NCBI GenBank assembly: GCA_030065615.1 | Contig: JASJDR010000064.1 | Location: forward strand, 1 to 44,406 | Source: Xenococcus sp. MO_188.B8 | GTDB lineage: Bacteria > Cyanobacteriota > Cyanobacteriia > Cyanobacteriales > Xenococcaceae | Length of the DNA stretch: 44,406 nt | Direction: 5' to 3' | Shown: piece by piece, positions 37,259 through 44,321 of the stretch | Layout of the letters: each line of letters begins with the position of its first letter | Numbering within the stretch: the stretch's first letter is position 1 | Notes under the pieces: generated by a model | Seen by the model: the letters and a program-made list of their open reading frames with translations, nothing else | Databases searched by the model: none | What the model was told of the DNA's origin: nothing | Position numbers and translations under genes: made by a program

Positions 37259-37909
37259 TTAACCTTGTTGTGTATGCTGAGTTTGTTTGTATCGGCAGAA
37301 TTTAATGCAATAGAAAGAGATATTTCTAGAGATGCTGGAGATTGTGCCTAGCGATCTCGGGCGGGAATGGGGGCTCAAATAAAAGCGGTGCACCAAACTA
37401 TGCGGTGCTTGTACCCATCGCATTTGGGTATAAACGACATTGCGATCGCGTTTATCTGTGAAGAGATGCGATCGCGAATAATATTTTATTTTGTCGGAGG
37501 ATGCCAACCTAACTTTTACCCAATTTTTGCGTACAGCTAAAGCAAGGCTATTATTCAATCTGAGAGCAATTATCGTAGCTCTTCCACAAGATGTTATTCC
37601 TACAATTTCTGTTCCATCATCACTCCAGGTAAAATGTTCAGACCATGTTTGTTGACGGGGATTGAAAAGCGTAACATTTTGATTACTAACAGGGTCTAAT
37701 TCTTCAGTTTTTGTCCACTTATATTGATTGCACAACTCACAAGCTAAACAGAGATTCTCTTCCGTATTTTCTCCTCCCTTGACAACGGGATAAATATGAT
37801 CAATTTGCAGTCTACCCATTGTATAGTCTTGGTGACTCAGACAATACTCACAACGATTTCCCGCTATTTTTCTTATCTTTTTGCGGATAACTTCAGAAAT
37901 ATAGCTCAT
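37259..37909 (-). CDS. HNH endonuclease with frameshifted, repeat-derived C-terminus
   Basis: 216 residues as read. The HNH fold is clear: two Cys pairs (CEYCLSH and CLACELCNQYK) around LQIDHIYPVVKGGENTEENL, where the central His is the catalytic general base. Up to KNWVKV (about residue 132) it matches the usual compact family. After that a single extra base near 37510 changes the frame; without it the protein would end GWHPPTK at a stop at 37486-37488. The present tail of about 80 residues is translated from dispersed repeats (37372-37475) and is probably not functional. The start is one base after the stop of the upstream small gene. Nuclease target unknown. Confidence 0.8.
   Translation of the reverse strand: MSYISEVIRKKIRKIAGNRCEYCLSHQDYTMGRLQIDHIYPVVKGGENTEENLCLACELCNQYKWTKTEELDPVSNQNVTLFNPRQQTWSEHFTWSDDGTEIVGITSCGRATIIALRLNNSLALAVRKNWVKVRLASSDKIKYYSRSHLFTDKRDRNVVYTQMRWVQAPHSLVHRFYLSPHSRPRSLGTISSISRNISFYCIKFCRYKQTQHTQQG
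37372..37475. repeat. Dispersed repeats forming the HNH gene's present 3' end
   Basis: Two units. AAAAGCGGTGCACCAAACTA through CATCGCATTTGGGTATAAAC (37380-37435) is repeated with few changes at 39667-39721. GCGATCGCGTTTATCTGTGA through ATGCGATCGC (37442-37475) is repeated at 38467, 42186 and, reversed, 41929. Confidence 0.85.
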
Positions 37910-37910
37910 G

Positions 37911-38300
37911 TCAGGAGTTACGCAAACCTCGATTAACGGCTTCTACCAAAGCTTGTGATTTTCGCAATTGTCCTATTTGGTAAATTTGCATGAGGGTTAG
38001 TAATTCATAACGCTCTGCTGCGGTTAAACCTGTTTCTTTTCCTTTTGCTTGAAGTTCACCAAGTCGCTGATTTTGGACAGCATCCATCTTTTCATCGACT
38101 AAAGAGAGTATTTCTGTATCTGAGAGAGTGGATATGGGAGGATAGTTACTATCAGTATCAGAAAAATTTTCTATAGTAGGACAAAACATTTCTAAGACAT
38201 CAGCTAAAACTGTCTTCACATCTTGCTGAGTGATATCCCCAAGGCGTTGAGCAGATTCAACCAAGTTTTCTGGTAAGGTAAGGGTGATTTTGACAGCCAT
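37911..38300 (-). CDS. Small helical protein paired with the HNH nuclease
   Basis: 129 residues from ATG 38300. The N-terminus (AVKITLTLPENLVESAQRLG) resembles the strand-helix start of ribbon-helix-helix antitoxins, and an acidic middle is followed by a helical C-terminal part (LTAAERYELLTLMQIYQIGQ, RKSQALVEAVNRGL). The HNH gene begins one base after its stop, so the two are translated together. The arrangement of a small acidic protein before a nuclease resembles a toxin-antitoxin or regulator-nuclease pair, but that is inference only. Confidence 0.7.
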   Translation of the reverse strand: MAVKITLTLPENLVESAQRLGDITQQDVKTVLADVLEMFCPTIENFSDTDSNYPPISTLSDTEILSLVDEKMDAVQNQRLGELQAKGKETGLTAAERYELLTLMQIYQIGQLRKSQALVEAVNRGLRNS

Positions 38301-38414
38301 TATTTTGAGCAAGAAAAATTTGGAAATAAAGCAAGCAAATTTATCCAGAGTAGTTGCTTTCCTAATACTATCATTTACTTAAGTTAAATATTTCATCCAC
38401 AGCTATTATTAAAT

Positions 38415-38498
38415 TACGATCAGGCAAAGCGAGGCGCTGCGCGGCCCGCGAAGCGGATCTCTTCGAGATCGCGTTTATCTGTGAAGAGATGCGATCGC
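38415..38498. repeat. Composite dispersed repeat: 43-bp unit nested in a GATCGC repeat
   Basis: TACGATCAG is followed by a 43-bp unit (38424-38466, ending AAGCGGATCTCTTCGA) and then GATCGCGTTTATCTGTGAAG to CGATCGC. At 42181-42217 the same outer sequence reads ATCAG-GATCGCG with nothing in between, so the 43-bp unit looks like an insertion. No other feature in 38313-38561. Confidence 0.8.
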
Positions 38499-38561
38499 TC
38501 ATAAACAAATTAAATCTCTAAACTAAAGAAAAAAATCACTCAACTTTTTCTCTAGAACTAT

Positions 38562-39488
38562 TTACCCCGGATAACTTAAATCTCCCTGACGAATACGCTC
38601 AACAAATTGTTCTGGAATCACTCCTAGCCATTTCTCTCTAATCACTCCATCTTCCAAGAGAATAGCAGTAGGGAAAGAATCAATTCCTAGCTTTTGCTGT
38701 TGCTTGCGCTCGATCGCGATTACAGGATAGTTCAATCCATATTCATCTACAAAATCTTGTCCTGCTTCAACTGTGCTTAAGGCTATTGTCCCGATTACTC
38801 CTGGTAAATCATCTCGATAGTGAACTACCTTGAGGACATTCAACCATTTCTTACATTGGGAGCATTGAGGACTTAAAAAAACAACTAGCTTTGAACCAAG
38901 CATTAATGTTGAATCAGAGTCTTCTCCTAACCATTTAGGTTTCCAAGTTCGGTCGATTTTAAGAGGAGTTAAATCGATATAAGGACGATCATTTTCCCGC
39001 CAATACTTCAGAAAACCAAAAGCCAAAGCACCACTAGTGACTAAAGTTGTTAACACTAACATCCACTGCCACAAAATTGTCGGTTGATAATTACCCCAAA
39101 CAAAAGCAGATATTAATAGAGTAATGTAAACAAGATTGAGTATTATACTTTGGGTAGGAGTGATATCTAACCAACCGTTATAACAGCCACAGTCCTCTGC
39201 GCGCTCAGTAGAAGTACTCCAGTAGGTGAGAACTGTTAGTCCCATTAATAAAAGAATGCAGGCAGGAATCGTGACTGAGGGAAATACCCCTAAAATTAGG
39301 GCTACTCCTAAAGCCGATTCAATAGCAGTAAAAGCTAGGGCGCTAAACCTAACTAATTTGGGTTGTAAAAGTTTAAGGTCAGAAATATATCTGGTAAATT
39401 TCCAAGGTTCTATTACTTTGGCAATTCCAGTGAGAATAAAAACAATACCTACTAATGCAGATGTATTTAAAAAGTTGTCGATAAACAT
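38562..39488 (-). CDS. MauE/DoxX-like membrane protein fused to a thioredoxin-like domain
   Basis: 308 residues. The N-terminal half has four membrane segments (about 8-25, 45-75, 80-92, 115-165) with the MauE/DoxX pattern, including GIAKVIEPWKFTRYI and a cysteine pair in EDCGCYNG. The C-terminal half (about 200-308) is a thioredoxin-like fold facing the periplasm or lumen: KLVVFLSPQCSQCKKWL holds a CxxC redox centre and IDSFPTAILLEDG the cis-proline region. It may pass reducing or oxidising equivalents across the membrane for disulfide or heme maturation. Start ATG 39488. No co-oriented neighbour close by. Confidence 0.82.
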   Translation of the reverse strand: MFIDNFLNTSALVGIVFILTGIAKVIEPWKFTRYISDLKLLQPKLVRFSALAFTAIESALGVALILGVFPSVTIPACILLLMGLTVLTYWSTSTERAEDCGCYNGWLDITPTQSIILNLVYITLLISAFVWGNYQPTILWQWMLVLTTLVTSGALAFGFLKYWRENDRPYIDLTPLKIDRTWKPKWLGEDSDSTLMLGSKLVVFLSPQCSQCKKWLNVLKVVHYRDDLPGVIGTIALSTVEAGQDFVDEYGLNYPVIAIERKQQQKLGIDSFPTAILLEDGVIREKWLGVIPEQFVERIRQGDLSYPG

Positions 39489-39542
39489 TTAATATTACGA
39501 TATAAACTTGCTTGATTTAGTCGTCAGGAGGAATTTGGCACA

Positions 39543-39665
39543 GTAGAGACGTTGCCCTAAAGGATTTCCTAAAGGATACCGCTGCCCTAAAGGATATGCG
39601 GAGCGGTATGCTTTAGCGCTAGCTTCGCGTCGCGCATAAGCTTCGCGTCCATGCAACGTCTCTAC
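39543..39665. repeat. Composite repeat with 13-bp terminal inverted repeats
   Basis: GTAGAGACGTTGC at 39543-39555 is exactly complemented by GCAACGTCTCTAC at 39653-39665. Between them lie three copies of CCTAAAGGAT and other small units (GAGCGGTATGCTTTAGCG, GCTTCGCGTC). The ends alone would make a simple hairpin repeat, so the inside looks like nested insertions. Confidence 0.85.
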
Positions 39666-39666
39666 A

Positions 39667-39860
39667 AAAGCGGTGCATCAAACTATACGGTGCTTGCATC
39701 CATCGCATTGGGGTGTAAACAACCCCTGTCACGTGTATGTTTTTAAAATTTTCAGTTATGTGAGGCATCGGGAGCATGGCGACAAAGGAACGCCCACCAC
39801 CGCTAGTCCTCCATGAATCTATGATGAGCTTTCCCAGATAACTTCAATATTTCATAGTTC
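39667..39860. repeat. Dispersed repeat tract without a gene
   Basis: 39667-39721 repeats the 37380-37435 segment. The following part (39745-39825, TTTTCAGTTATGTGAGGCAT and GGAACGCCCACCACCGCTAG) has open but unconvincing frames on the minus strand; I recognise the style of a common cyanobacterial dispersed repeat and no gene. Confidence 0.55.
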
Positions 39861-39872
39861 GTGATTTCTATT

Positions 39873-39932
39873 AATAAACGAGAACTTTGTATTTCGTTCT
39901 ATAAGTATAATAATTTGCTTGATAGACAAAAT
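39873..39932. repeat. Repeat shared with 42690-42750
   Basis: GAACTTTGTATTTCGTTCTA through ATCAATTAGCCAAATA matches about 60 bases at 42697-42765 at roughly 75-80% identity. The 42.7-kb copy lies directly upstream of the double-glycine peptide gene (minus strand). No peptide gene remains next to this copy. Confidence 0.65.
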
Positions 39933-39990
39933 CAATTAGCCAAATATAGGAAACAGGTGAAACATTCTTATTAACACCAGTAAATTCTGA

Positions 39991-40956
39991 TTATTTGCTA
40001 AACATTCCTCTAACAATTGAATCCCCCACACTTTCTGAGACAGAATTAAATATTCCAAAGGCTAGTGGTCGTCCGCAGCGATCCATTGCCTTATGATATG
40101 CTGAGCTCCAACGCAGTACTGGCGGTGTGATACGATAGAGCGACCTTAACTGGTCGATTAGACGATGGTAATTATCTTGCTCTTTTGGCGCAAAAGATAA
40201 TTGATATCCATGACGTATTACTGGGTGCATCATACCTTTAGCAATCAGTAACATTTTATCCAGAGCATACTCTCCAAAGGCTGTAGTCGAACTCTCGAAT
40301 ATCGAATAGAGTGAGCGCGCGTAGTCACCAACTTTGAGTAGGTCGCTTGTCAGCATGGATTCGTACCAGACAAGAAAATCATTCCATGAGCTTGGACGTA
40401 TCCGATCATCAATCCCAAATATATAAGACATCAAACGAGACTCGTAGTAGAGCTGCTCTTTTTCAGCATTCGACAAGGGACCTGCAATCTCTTCATAAAT
40501 CCTTACTGCTGCTTCCAAGAGCGTTGCATGCACCCAAAAAAGTCCAAGTTCATCATTTGCCGTATAGGATGAGCCTAGCGGATATCTTGATGAACCCTCC
40601 GAAATTTGCCCGACAATTGCTTTATGAACTCGATGCACTCTGGCTGATACCTTGAGTACCTCGTCTAAACTGCCAAATTGCAGACTATATACTTGAGAAA
40701 ACGTCGATTGAAAACGCTTGATTGGTGAGAAACTCTTCATGGTATAGTCCACTGCGGCATGCGCCACGATTGGATGAGCATTCTGCATAGTAAGTGCATA
40801 TATTGACGCTAAAAAGACCAGTCCTTGTCCAAAGACTTTCCAACTTATTGAGTCAGGACCAAAAAGTCCATAGCGCTCGTCAGTTACTTCTTGCTTGATT
40901 AATGCTATTTGTCGATTGTATTGTTCGGTTGAAACTCGCTCTAGATTTTGTAACAC
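39991..40956 (-). CDS. MpaB/DUF2236-family oxygenase-like protein
   Basis: 321 residues, mostly helical. YGLFGPDSISWKVFGQGLVF at the N-terminus and VSARVHRVHKAI in the middle are the conserved blocks of the DUF2236 (MpaB/latex-clearing oxygenase) family, where histidines and arginine of this region bind a b-type heme. The DELGLFWVHATLLEA block also fits. Family members cleave or oxidise hydrophobic substrates; the substrate here is unknown. It starts with GTG at 40956; no close operon partner is seen. Confidence 0.75.
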   Translation of the reverse strand: MLQNLERVSTEQYNRQIALIKQEVTDERYGLFGPDSISWKVFGQGLVFLASIYALTMQNAHPIVAHAAVDYTMKSFSPIKRFQSTFSQVYSLQFGSLDEVLKVSARVHRVHKAIVGQISEGSSRYPLGSSYTANDELGLFWVHATLLEAAVRIYEEIAGPLSNAEKEQLYYESRLMSYIFGIDDRIRPSSWNDFLVWYESMLTSDLLKVGDYARSLYSIFESSTTAFGEYALDKMLLIAKGMMHPVIRHGYQLSFAPKEQDNYHRLIDQLRSLYRITPPVLRWSSAYHKAMDRCGRPLAFGIFNSVSESVGDSIVRGMFSK

Positions 40957-41067
40957 TTTATTTTAATGAGAATAAAAAAAATATATAAAAAAAGATGAAT
41001 ACGACTCTTGGTTAACGTGACTTGAAATAACAAGGCTCAAGCTACATTAAAATTTTTTATTGATTTG

Positions 41068-41823
41068 TTAAGATACCTTTTTTCCAAAACGGCGATCTCG
41101 TTTTTGATAGCTTGCAATAGCTTTTGCCAATTGTTGTGCATCAAAATCTGGCCACAAAGTATCTATCACATATATCTCTGTATAAGCCATTTGCCATAGT
41201 AAAAAGTTACTCAACCGCATTTCGCCACCAGTGCGAATTAGTAAATCAGGATCGGGACTATTAGACGTGTAGAGATATTGAGAGAACAAATTTTCATTTA
41301 TCTCGTCTGGATATAATTCTCCTAGAGCTACTTTTTTCGCAATATCGCGACAGACTTTAACAATTTCTTTCCGACTACCATAATTAATTGCTACGTTAAA
41401 ATTTATCGCTTGGTTCTGTCGGGTTTCTGCCATAGAGTAAGAGATTTTTTGTTGTAAAGATGAAGGAAGGGGGGATATATCTCCCAAAAATCTAATACGA
41501 ACCCCTTCTTCTTTGAGCTCTTGTAATTCTTTTCGCAACAATCTCTCAAACAAGTTCATCAGAAAGCCAACTTCTGTTGAAGGACGACCCCAATTTTCTG
41601 TGGAGAAAGCGTAAGCTGTTAAGGTGTCTATTCCCCAATTTTTACAAGTTCGCAATATTTCCTTAAGAGTATTTGCACCTTGACGATGGCCTTCTATCCT
41701 AGGTAACCCTTTCTTTCTAGCCCAACGTCCATTACCATCCATGATAATCGCTATATGTTGTGGTAACTTTTGGCGATCGCAATTGGTTGGTTTTGAGATT
41801 GTTGATACTAATTGTGTGGTCAT
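41068..41823 (-). CDS. uppS: Undecaprenyl diphosphate synthase
   Basis: 251 residues. Elongates farnesyl diphosphate with cis-isopentenyl units to the lipid carrier used for peptidoglycan and exopolysaccharides. The pyrophosphate-binding Asp is in [20 protein letters not shown] (about residues 26-45), followed by [33 protein letters not shown], and the C-terminal [19 protein letters not shown] and WPDF motifs. Length and motifs are those of the cytosolic bacterial enzyme. Upstream lies a composite repeat (41852-41960), so its promoter region has been invaded. Confidence 0.97.
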   Translation of the reverse strand: MTTQLVSTISKPTNCDRQKLPQHIAIIMDGNGRWARKKGLPRIEGHRQGANTLKEILRTCKNWGIDTLTAYAFSTENWGRPSTEVGFLMNLFERLLRKELQELKEEGVRIRFLGDISPLPSSLQQKISYSMAETRQNQAINFNVAINYGSRKEIVKVCRDIAKKVALGELYPDEINENLFSQYLYTSNSPDPDLLIRTGGEMRLSNFLLWQMAYTEIYVIDTLWPDFDAQQLAKAIASYQKRDRRFGKKVS

Positions 41824-41851
41824 AAAGTTAATCAGATATCATCATCTAAAC

Positions 41852-41960
41852 TACGATCAGGCAAAGCCTGGCGCTGCGCGGTCTCGCAAAGCGAGGCACT
41901 GCGCGGACCGCGCAGCGGATCTCTTCGAGATCGCATTTTTTCACAAATAAACACGATCGC
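41852..41960. repeat. Composite dispersed repeat upstream of uppS
   Basis: TACGATCAG is followed by a 68-bp unit (41861-41928) that contains two GCAAAGC..GGCRCTGCGCGG stretches and ends AGCGGATCTCTTCGA, then GATCGCATTTTTTCACAAAT to GATCGC. The last part is the reversed form of the GATCGCGTTTATCTGTGAAG repeat. Confidence 0.8.
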
Positions 41961-41978
41961 TATTTGACATCATTAAAT

Positions 41979-42170
41979 TTAAGCGTTACAAAGTTGATGA
42001 GTAGCTAAATAGTCGTTCAAGGTGTGCTTTAGCCCTTCTCTTAGGGGAATACGAGGTTCCCAGTCAAGAAGTTGACGGGCTTTCGTATTGTCTGCAACGC
42101 CTACAAAATGAGCATCACCCGGAGGCACTGGTAAATTCTCAATCACCGCAGGACGACCCACAACTTCCAA
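41979..42170 (-). pseudogene. C-terminal fragment of an NAD-dependent sugar epimerase/dehydratase
   Basis: About 63 residues, including PGDAHFVGVADNTKARQLLD, WEPRIPLREGLKHTL and DYLATHQ. This is the tail of extended SDR sugar-nucleotide enzymes (UDP-glucose epimerase or UDP-glucuronate decarboxylase type), whose D--KA---L-W-P---L-EGL motif is clear. The catalytic YxxxK and the NAD site are absent, and a dispersed repeat at 42186 lies where the gene should continue. Non-functional remnant. Confidence 0.8.
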
Positions 42171-42185
42171 GTAATCCAGAATCAG

Positions 42186-42217
42186 GATCGCGTTTATCTG
42201 TGAAGAGATGCGATCGC
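42186..42217. repeat. GATCGC-bounded dispersed repeat, simple form
   Basis: GATCGCGTTTATCTGTGAAG continuing to GCGATCGC, the uninterrupted version of the units at 38467-38498 and 37442-37475. It caps the truncated epimerase fragment. Confidence 0.85.
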
Positions 42218-42285
42218 TTTTTTGATAACCAATTACAATAACTAAATCTCACCAACCAACAGTTAGTAAGAATAGCATTTCACTA

Positions 42286-42485
42286 TTAACAGAACTCTGT
42301 AAGTTTTATCTGCTAATTACAAATCCTGAGCCCCATAGTTATCTGAAGGGCGCACAACTAGCATCTTTTTTTAGCATTGCCAAATTGAGGTATGAATTAA
42401 AATTCGTAATCTCTTTTTTAGAAGATTCTAATCTAATTTTGCAACGCCCGATTTTTAACAGAACTCTGTAAGTTTTATCTGCTAA
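42286..42485. repeat. 31-bp perfect direct repeat, 169 bp apart
   Basis: TTAACAGAACTCTGTAAGTT through TTTATCTGCTAA occurs at 42286-42316 and identically at 42455-42485. The 138 bases between hold no gene. The second copy ends three bases before the stop of the double-glycine peptide gene. Confidence 0.9.
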
Positions 42486-42488
42486 GTC

Positions 42489-42665
42489 CTAACCGTGATC
42501 ACCATCACTATTTTCAGGTTTGCAGTACTTGCATTGGCCTTCATTCGCCCAATCGGCCCCCCAGCTGAATCCTCCTACTACTTCAGAAAGTTCATCTACG
42601 GATAATGTAAGTAGTTGGGGTTTGATTTCTAGACTTTTTTCGGATTTGTTTTTTTTGTACAGCAA
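42489..42665 (-). CDS. Double-glycine-leader peptide, putative RiPP/bacteriocin precursor
   Basis: 58 residues from a TTG at 42665 with GGAGA six bases upstream. The leader ends LLTLSVDELSEVVGG, the classic ELSEV-GG motif recognised by PCAT-type ABC transporter peptidases. Cleavage after GG would release a 26-residue core, FSWGADWANEGQCKYC followed by KPENSDGDHG, with two cysteines four residues... C-x-x-C apart and an acidic tail. No maturation enzyme or exporter is adjacent, so it is an orphan precursor or remnant. A longer frame back to a TTG at 42749 exists but runs into a repeat and lacks a good ribosome site. An out-of-frame ATG at about 42683 ahead of an A8 tract is a second possibility if a frameshift occurred. 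Confidence 0.65.
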   Translation of the reverse strand: MLYKKNKSEKSLEIKPQLLTLSVDELSEVVGGFSWGADWANEGQCKYCKPENSDGDHG

Positions 42666-42689
42666 AGATAATCTCCATTTGTGTTTTTT

Positions 42690-42800
42690 CTTAATGAACG
42701 AAAACTTTTTATTTCGTTCTATAAATAGAATAATTTGTTTGGCGGACAACCATCAATTAGTCAAATGGCTGAACTTCTCTCATGCCAATGTACTAAGTAG
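42690..42800. repeat. Repeat shared with 39873-39932 and 44146-44205
   Basis: GAACGAAAACTTTTTATTTC and AATTTGTTTGGCGGACAACC match the 39.9-kb copy; ATCAATTAGTCAAATGGCTG to TGCCAATGTACTA matches the 44.1-kb copy. On the minus strand it lies just upstream of the peptide gene and may contain its promoter. Confidence 0.7.
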
Positions 42801-42872
42801 GACGAGACAAAAAAAACTAAAGTATGTAAAGATAATTAAAGATGAGTCAAAAACAGACAAGAAAAACTTAAG

Positions 42873-43100
42873 ATGGGCGCTAGGTTGAGAATATTTCTAA
42901 CTACAGAGGAAGAGAGAACATTACGAGAATTAAGAACAGCGAAAACTTTACCTCAAAGAGTTAAAGACAGAGCCTCCATGCTGCGGTTAAATAATCAGGG
43001 AATGTATGTCGAAAAGATAGCAGCCTATTTTGATTGTAATAAGCAAACCGTTAGAGAGACGATACATCGTTGGCAAAAAGACGGATTAGGTGGATTGTGA
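42873..43100 (+). pseudogene. IS630-type transposase, N-terminal fragment
   Basis: 75 residues. RLRIFLTTEEERTLRELRTA, QRVKDRASMLRLNNQGMYVE and KIAAYFDCNKQTVRETIHRW form the helix-turn-helix DNA-binding domain of IS630-family transposases. It stops after DGLGGL, before the linker and the DDE domain. Dispersed repeats follow directly at about 43105, and no catalytic domain is found downstream. Inactive remnant. Confidence 0.8.
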
Positions 43101-43146
43101 TATACTCTACACGCCTTCGCTAGGCGATAGGCGGTAGCTTCTCTAA

Positions 43147-43248
43147 GACCAAAACGGTCGTCGAGCATTTTATGAAGTGATGTCGGAAGTGGAAGCTATA
43201 GCTCTAGTGGACGTTGGCGTAAATACAACAACCATTAGAAAAGCTTGA
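43147..43248 (+). pseudogene. Unidentified coding remnant
   Basis: A 33-codon open stretch reads DQNGRRAFYEVMSEVEAIAL then VDVGVNTTTIRKA and a stop. Amino-acid make-up looks protein-like, and it starts just after an in-frame stop beside a small repeat (43109-43140). I do not recognise the family; it may equally be chance. Confidence 0.25.
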
Positions 43249-43275
43249 AACCTTTACTATGAAAAACTTTTGACT

Positions 43276-43356
43276 GTCTTGCCGAGCGTTCCCTTGCGCG
43301 ACGCGAAGCTAGTCCTTTAGGGCAGCGGTATCCTTTAGGAAATCCTTTAGGGCAAC
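43276..43356. repeat. Dispersed repeat cluster, CCTAAAGGATACCGC family (reversed)
   Basis: Contains GCGTTCCCTTGCGCGACGCG, AGTCCTTTAGGGCAGCGGTA, TCCTTTAGGAAATCCTTTAG and ends GGCAACGTCTCTAC. The same words make up the 39543-39665 and 33978-34050 copies. Confidence 0.8.
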
Positions 43357-43402
43357 GTCTCTACTGACTTTTGACTTCCCCTCCTGCTCCCCTCCTGCTC
43401 CC

Positions 43403-43985
43403 CTCCTCGGAGTAGGGCTGTTTCATTCTCTGAAAAATTCTAGAATAATGGGGAATTAGGGAGATAGGGCATTAGGGAAAATCAAATGCAAAAAAATAGA
43501 CCAAAATTTATTAGTAGCCATGAAGACTTAGAAGTCTATAAAATCGCTTTCGATGCCGCTATGGAAATATTTGAGCTTTCAAAAAAATTCCCTCCTGAGG
43601 AAAAATATTCCTTAACTGACCAAATTCGTCGTTCTTCTCGTTCCGTATGTGCAAATATAGCCGAAGCTTGGAGAAGAAGACGCTATAAAGGTTCTTTTTT
43701 ATCTAAACTTAATGATGCTGAGGCTGAAGCAGCGGAAACACAAGTTTGGTTAAAATTTGCTGTTAAATGCCTATATCTAGATATAGATACAGGAAGAGAG
43801 CTTTACAGTAAGTACAATCATATTTTAGGTCTAATTGTCATCATGACTAACAATGCCGATCAATGGCTGTTGAAAAAGAGCTAAACTATTCAGATTTCCC
43901 TATTTCCCCAAGTCCCTATTTCCCTAAGCCCCTATTGCTCATGATTTATTTATATTGAAACAGCCCTACCCTCCTCGGAGGGGTT
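43403..43985. mobile_element. Four-helix-bundle gene enclosed by long imperfect inverted repeats
   Basis: Left arm: CCCCTCCTCGGAGTAGGGCT followed by GTTTCATT, then a G-rich AATGGGGAATTAGGGAGATA segment to 43483. Right arm (43890-43985) is its inverse: CAGATTTCCCTATTTCCCCA ... TTGAAACAGCCCTACC and CTCCTCGGAGGGG. TAGGGCTGTTTCA is complemented exactly over 13 bases and the G-rich/C-rich inner parts pair over most of another 40. The arms are about 75-80 bases and enclose only the four-helix-bundle gene. Confidence 0.65.
43486..43884 (+). CDS. Four-helix-bundle protein (23S rRNA intervening-sequence protein family)
   Basis: 132 residues. SHEDLEVYKIAFDAAMEIFE, YSLTDQIRRSSRSVCANIAE and AWRRRRYKGSFLSKLNDAEA are the hallmark helices of the S23/IVP family, to which the Avd accessory proteins of retroelements also belong. 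Such proteins form pentamers and bind nucleic acid; in some bacteria the gene sits within intervening sequences of 23S rRNA. Here it is alone, enclosed by inverted repeats. No reverse transcriptase or rRNA is present in the window. ATG 43486; the ribosome site is weak. Confidence 0.9.
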   Translation: MQKNRPKFISSHEDLEVYKIAFDAAMEIFELSKKFPPEEKYSLTDQIRRSSRSVCANIAEAWRRRRYKGSFLSKLNDAEAEAAETQVWLKFAVKCLYLDIDTGRELYSKYNHILGLIVIMTNNADQWLLKKS

Positions 43986-44145
43986 GGGGGTGGGTTGGGC
44001 TGGGGGTGGGTGACTTCCGCGCAGCGGCACTAGCAGGGAATTACTCCGTAGAACATTTTCGATTTAATTCGAGCTAAATATTTTGTTACATAGTTCAGTT
44101 TTTTCTTGTCTAGCTACTTAGAAATGAAGCAAACCCTTATCAATT

Positions 44146-44205
44146 TGACGGAAAACAATCAATTAGCCAAATGGCTGAACTTTTCTCATGACAATGTACT
44201 AGGAA
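44146..44205. repeat. Third copy of the 39.9/42.7-kb repeat, partial
   Basis: GACGGAAAACAATCAATTAG through TGGCTGAACTTTTCTCATGA and CAATGTACTA matches 42741-42800 at about 85-90%. No double-glycine peptide frame is seen next to it. The rest of 43986-44320 holds G-rich short repeats (43981-44012) and nothing coding that I recognise. Confidence 0.65.
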
Positions 44206-44321
44206 AGGAGCAAAGCCTTATCGGTTAAGAAATTAAAAACTAAGTATATCTTCTTACTCTCTTCATCTTTAAATTATGTATACTTATACCAATTTAAAAT
44301 AAGAATACAACAATTGATTCT

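Noticed and set aside
39745..39860. Second double-glycine peptide gene behind the 39.9-kb repeat copy
   Set aside because: All minus-strand frames contain early stops; an SGGG stretch occurs but without the ELxxV leader. Better explained as a dispersed repeat.
42520..42888. Plus-strand frame of 122 residues over the peptide gene
   Set aside because: It is antisense to the ELSEVVGG peptide, lacks a ribosome site and known domain, and half of it is repeat DNA.
43109..43250. Missing catalytic half of the IS630-type transposase
   Set aside because: The readable stretch (FYEVMSEVEAIALVDVG) has no DDE motif or IS630 landmark, so I list it only as an unidentified remnant.
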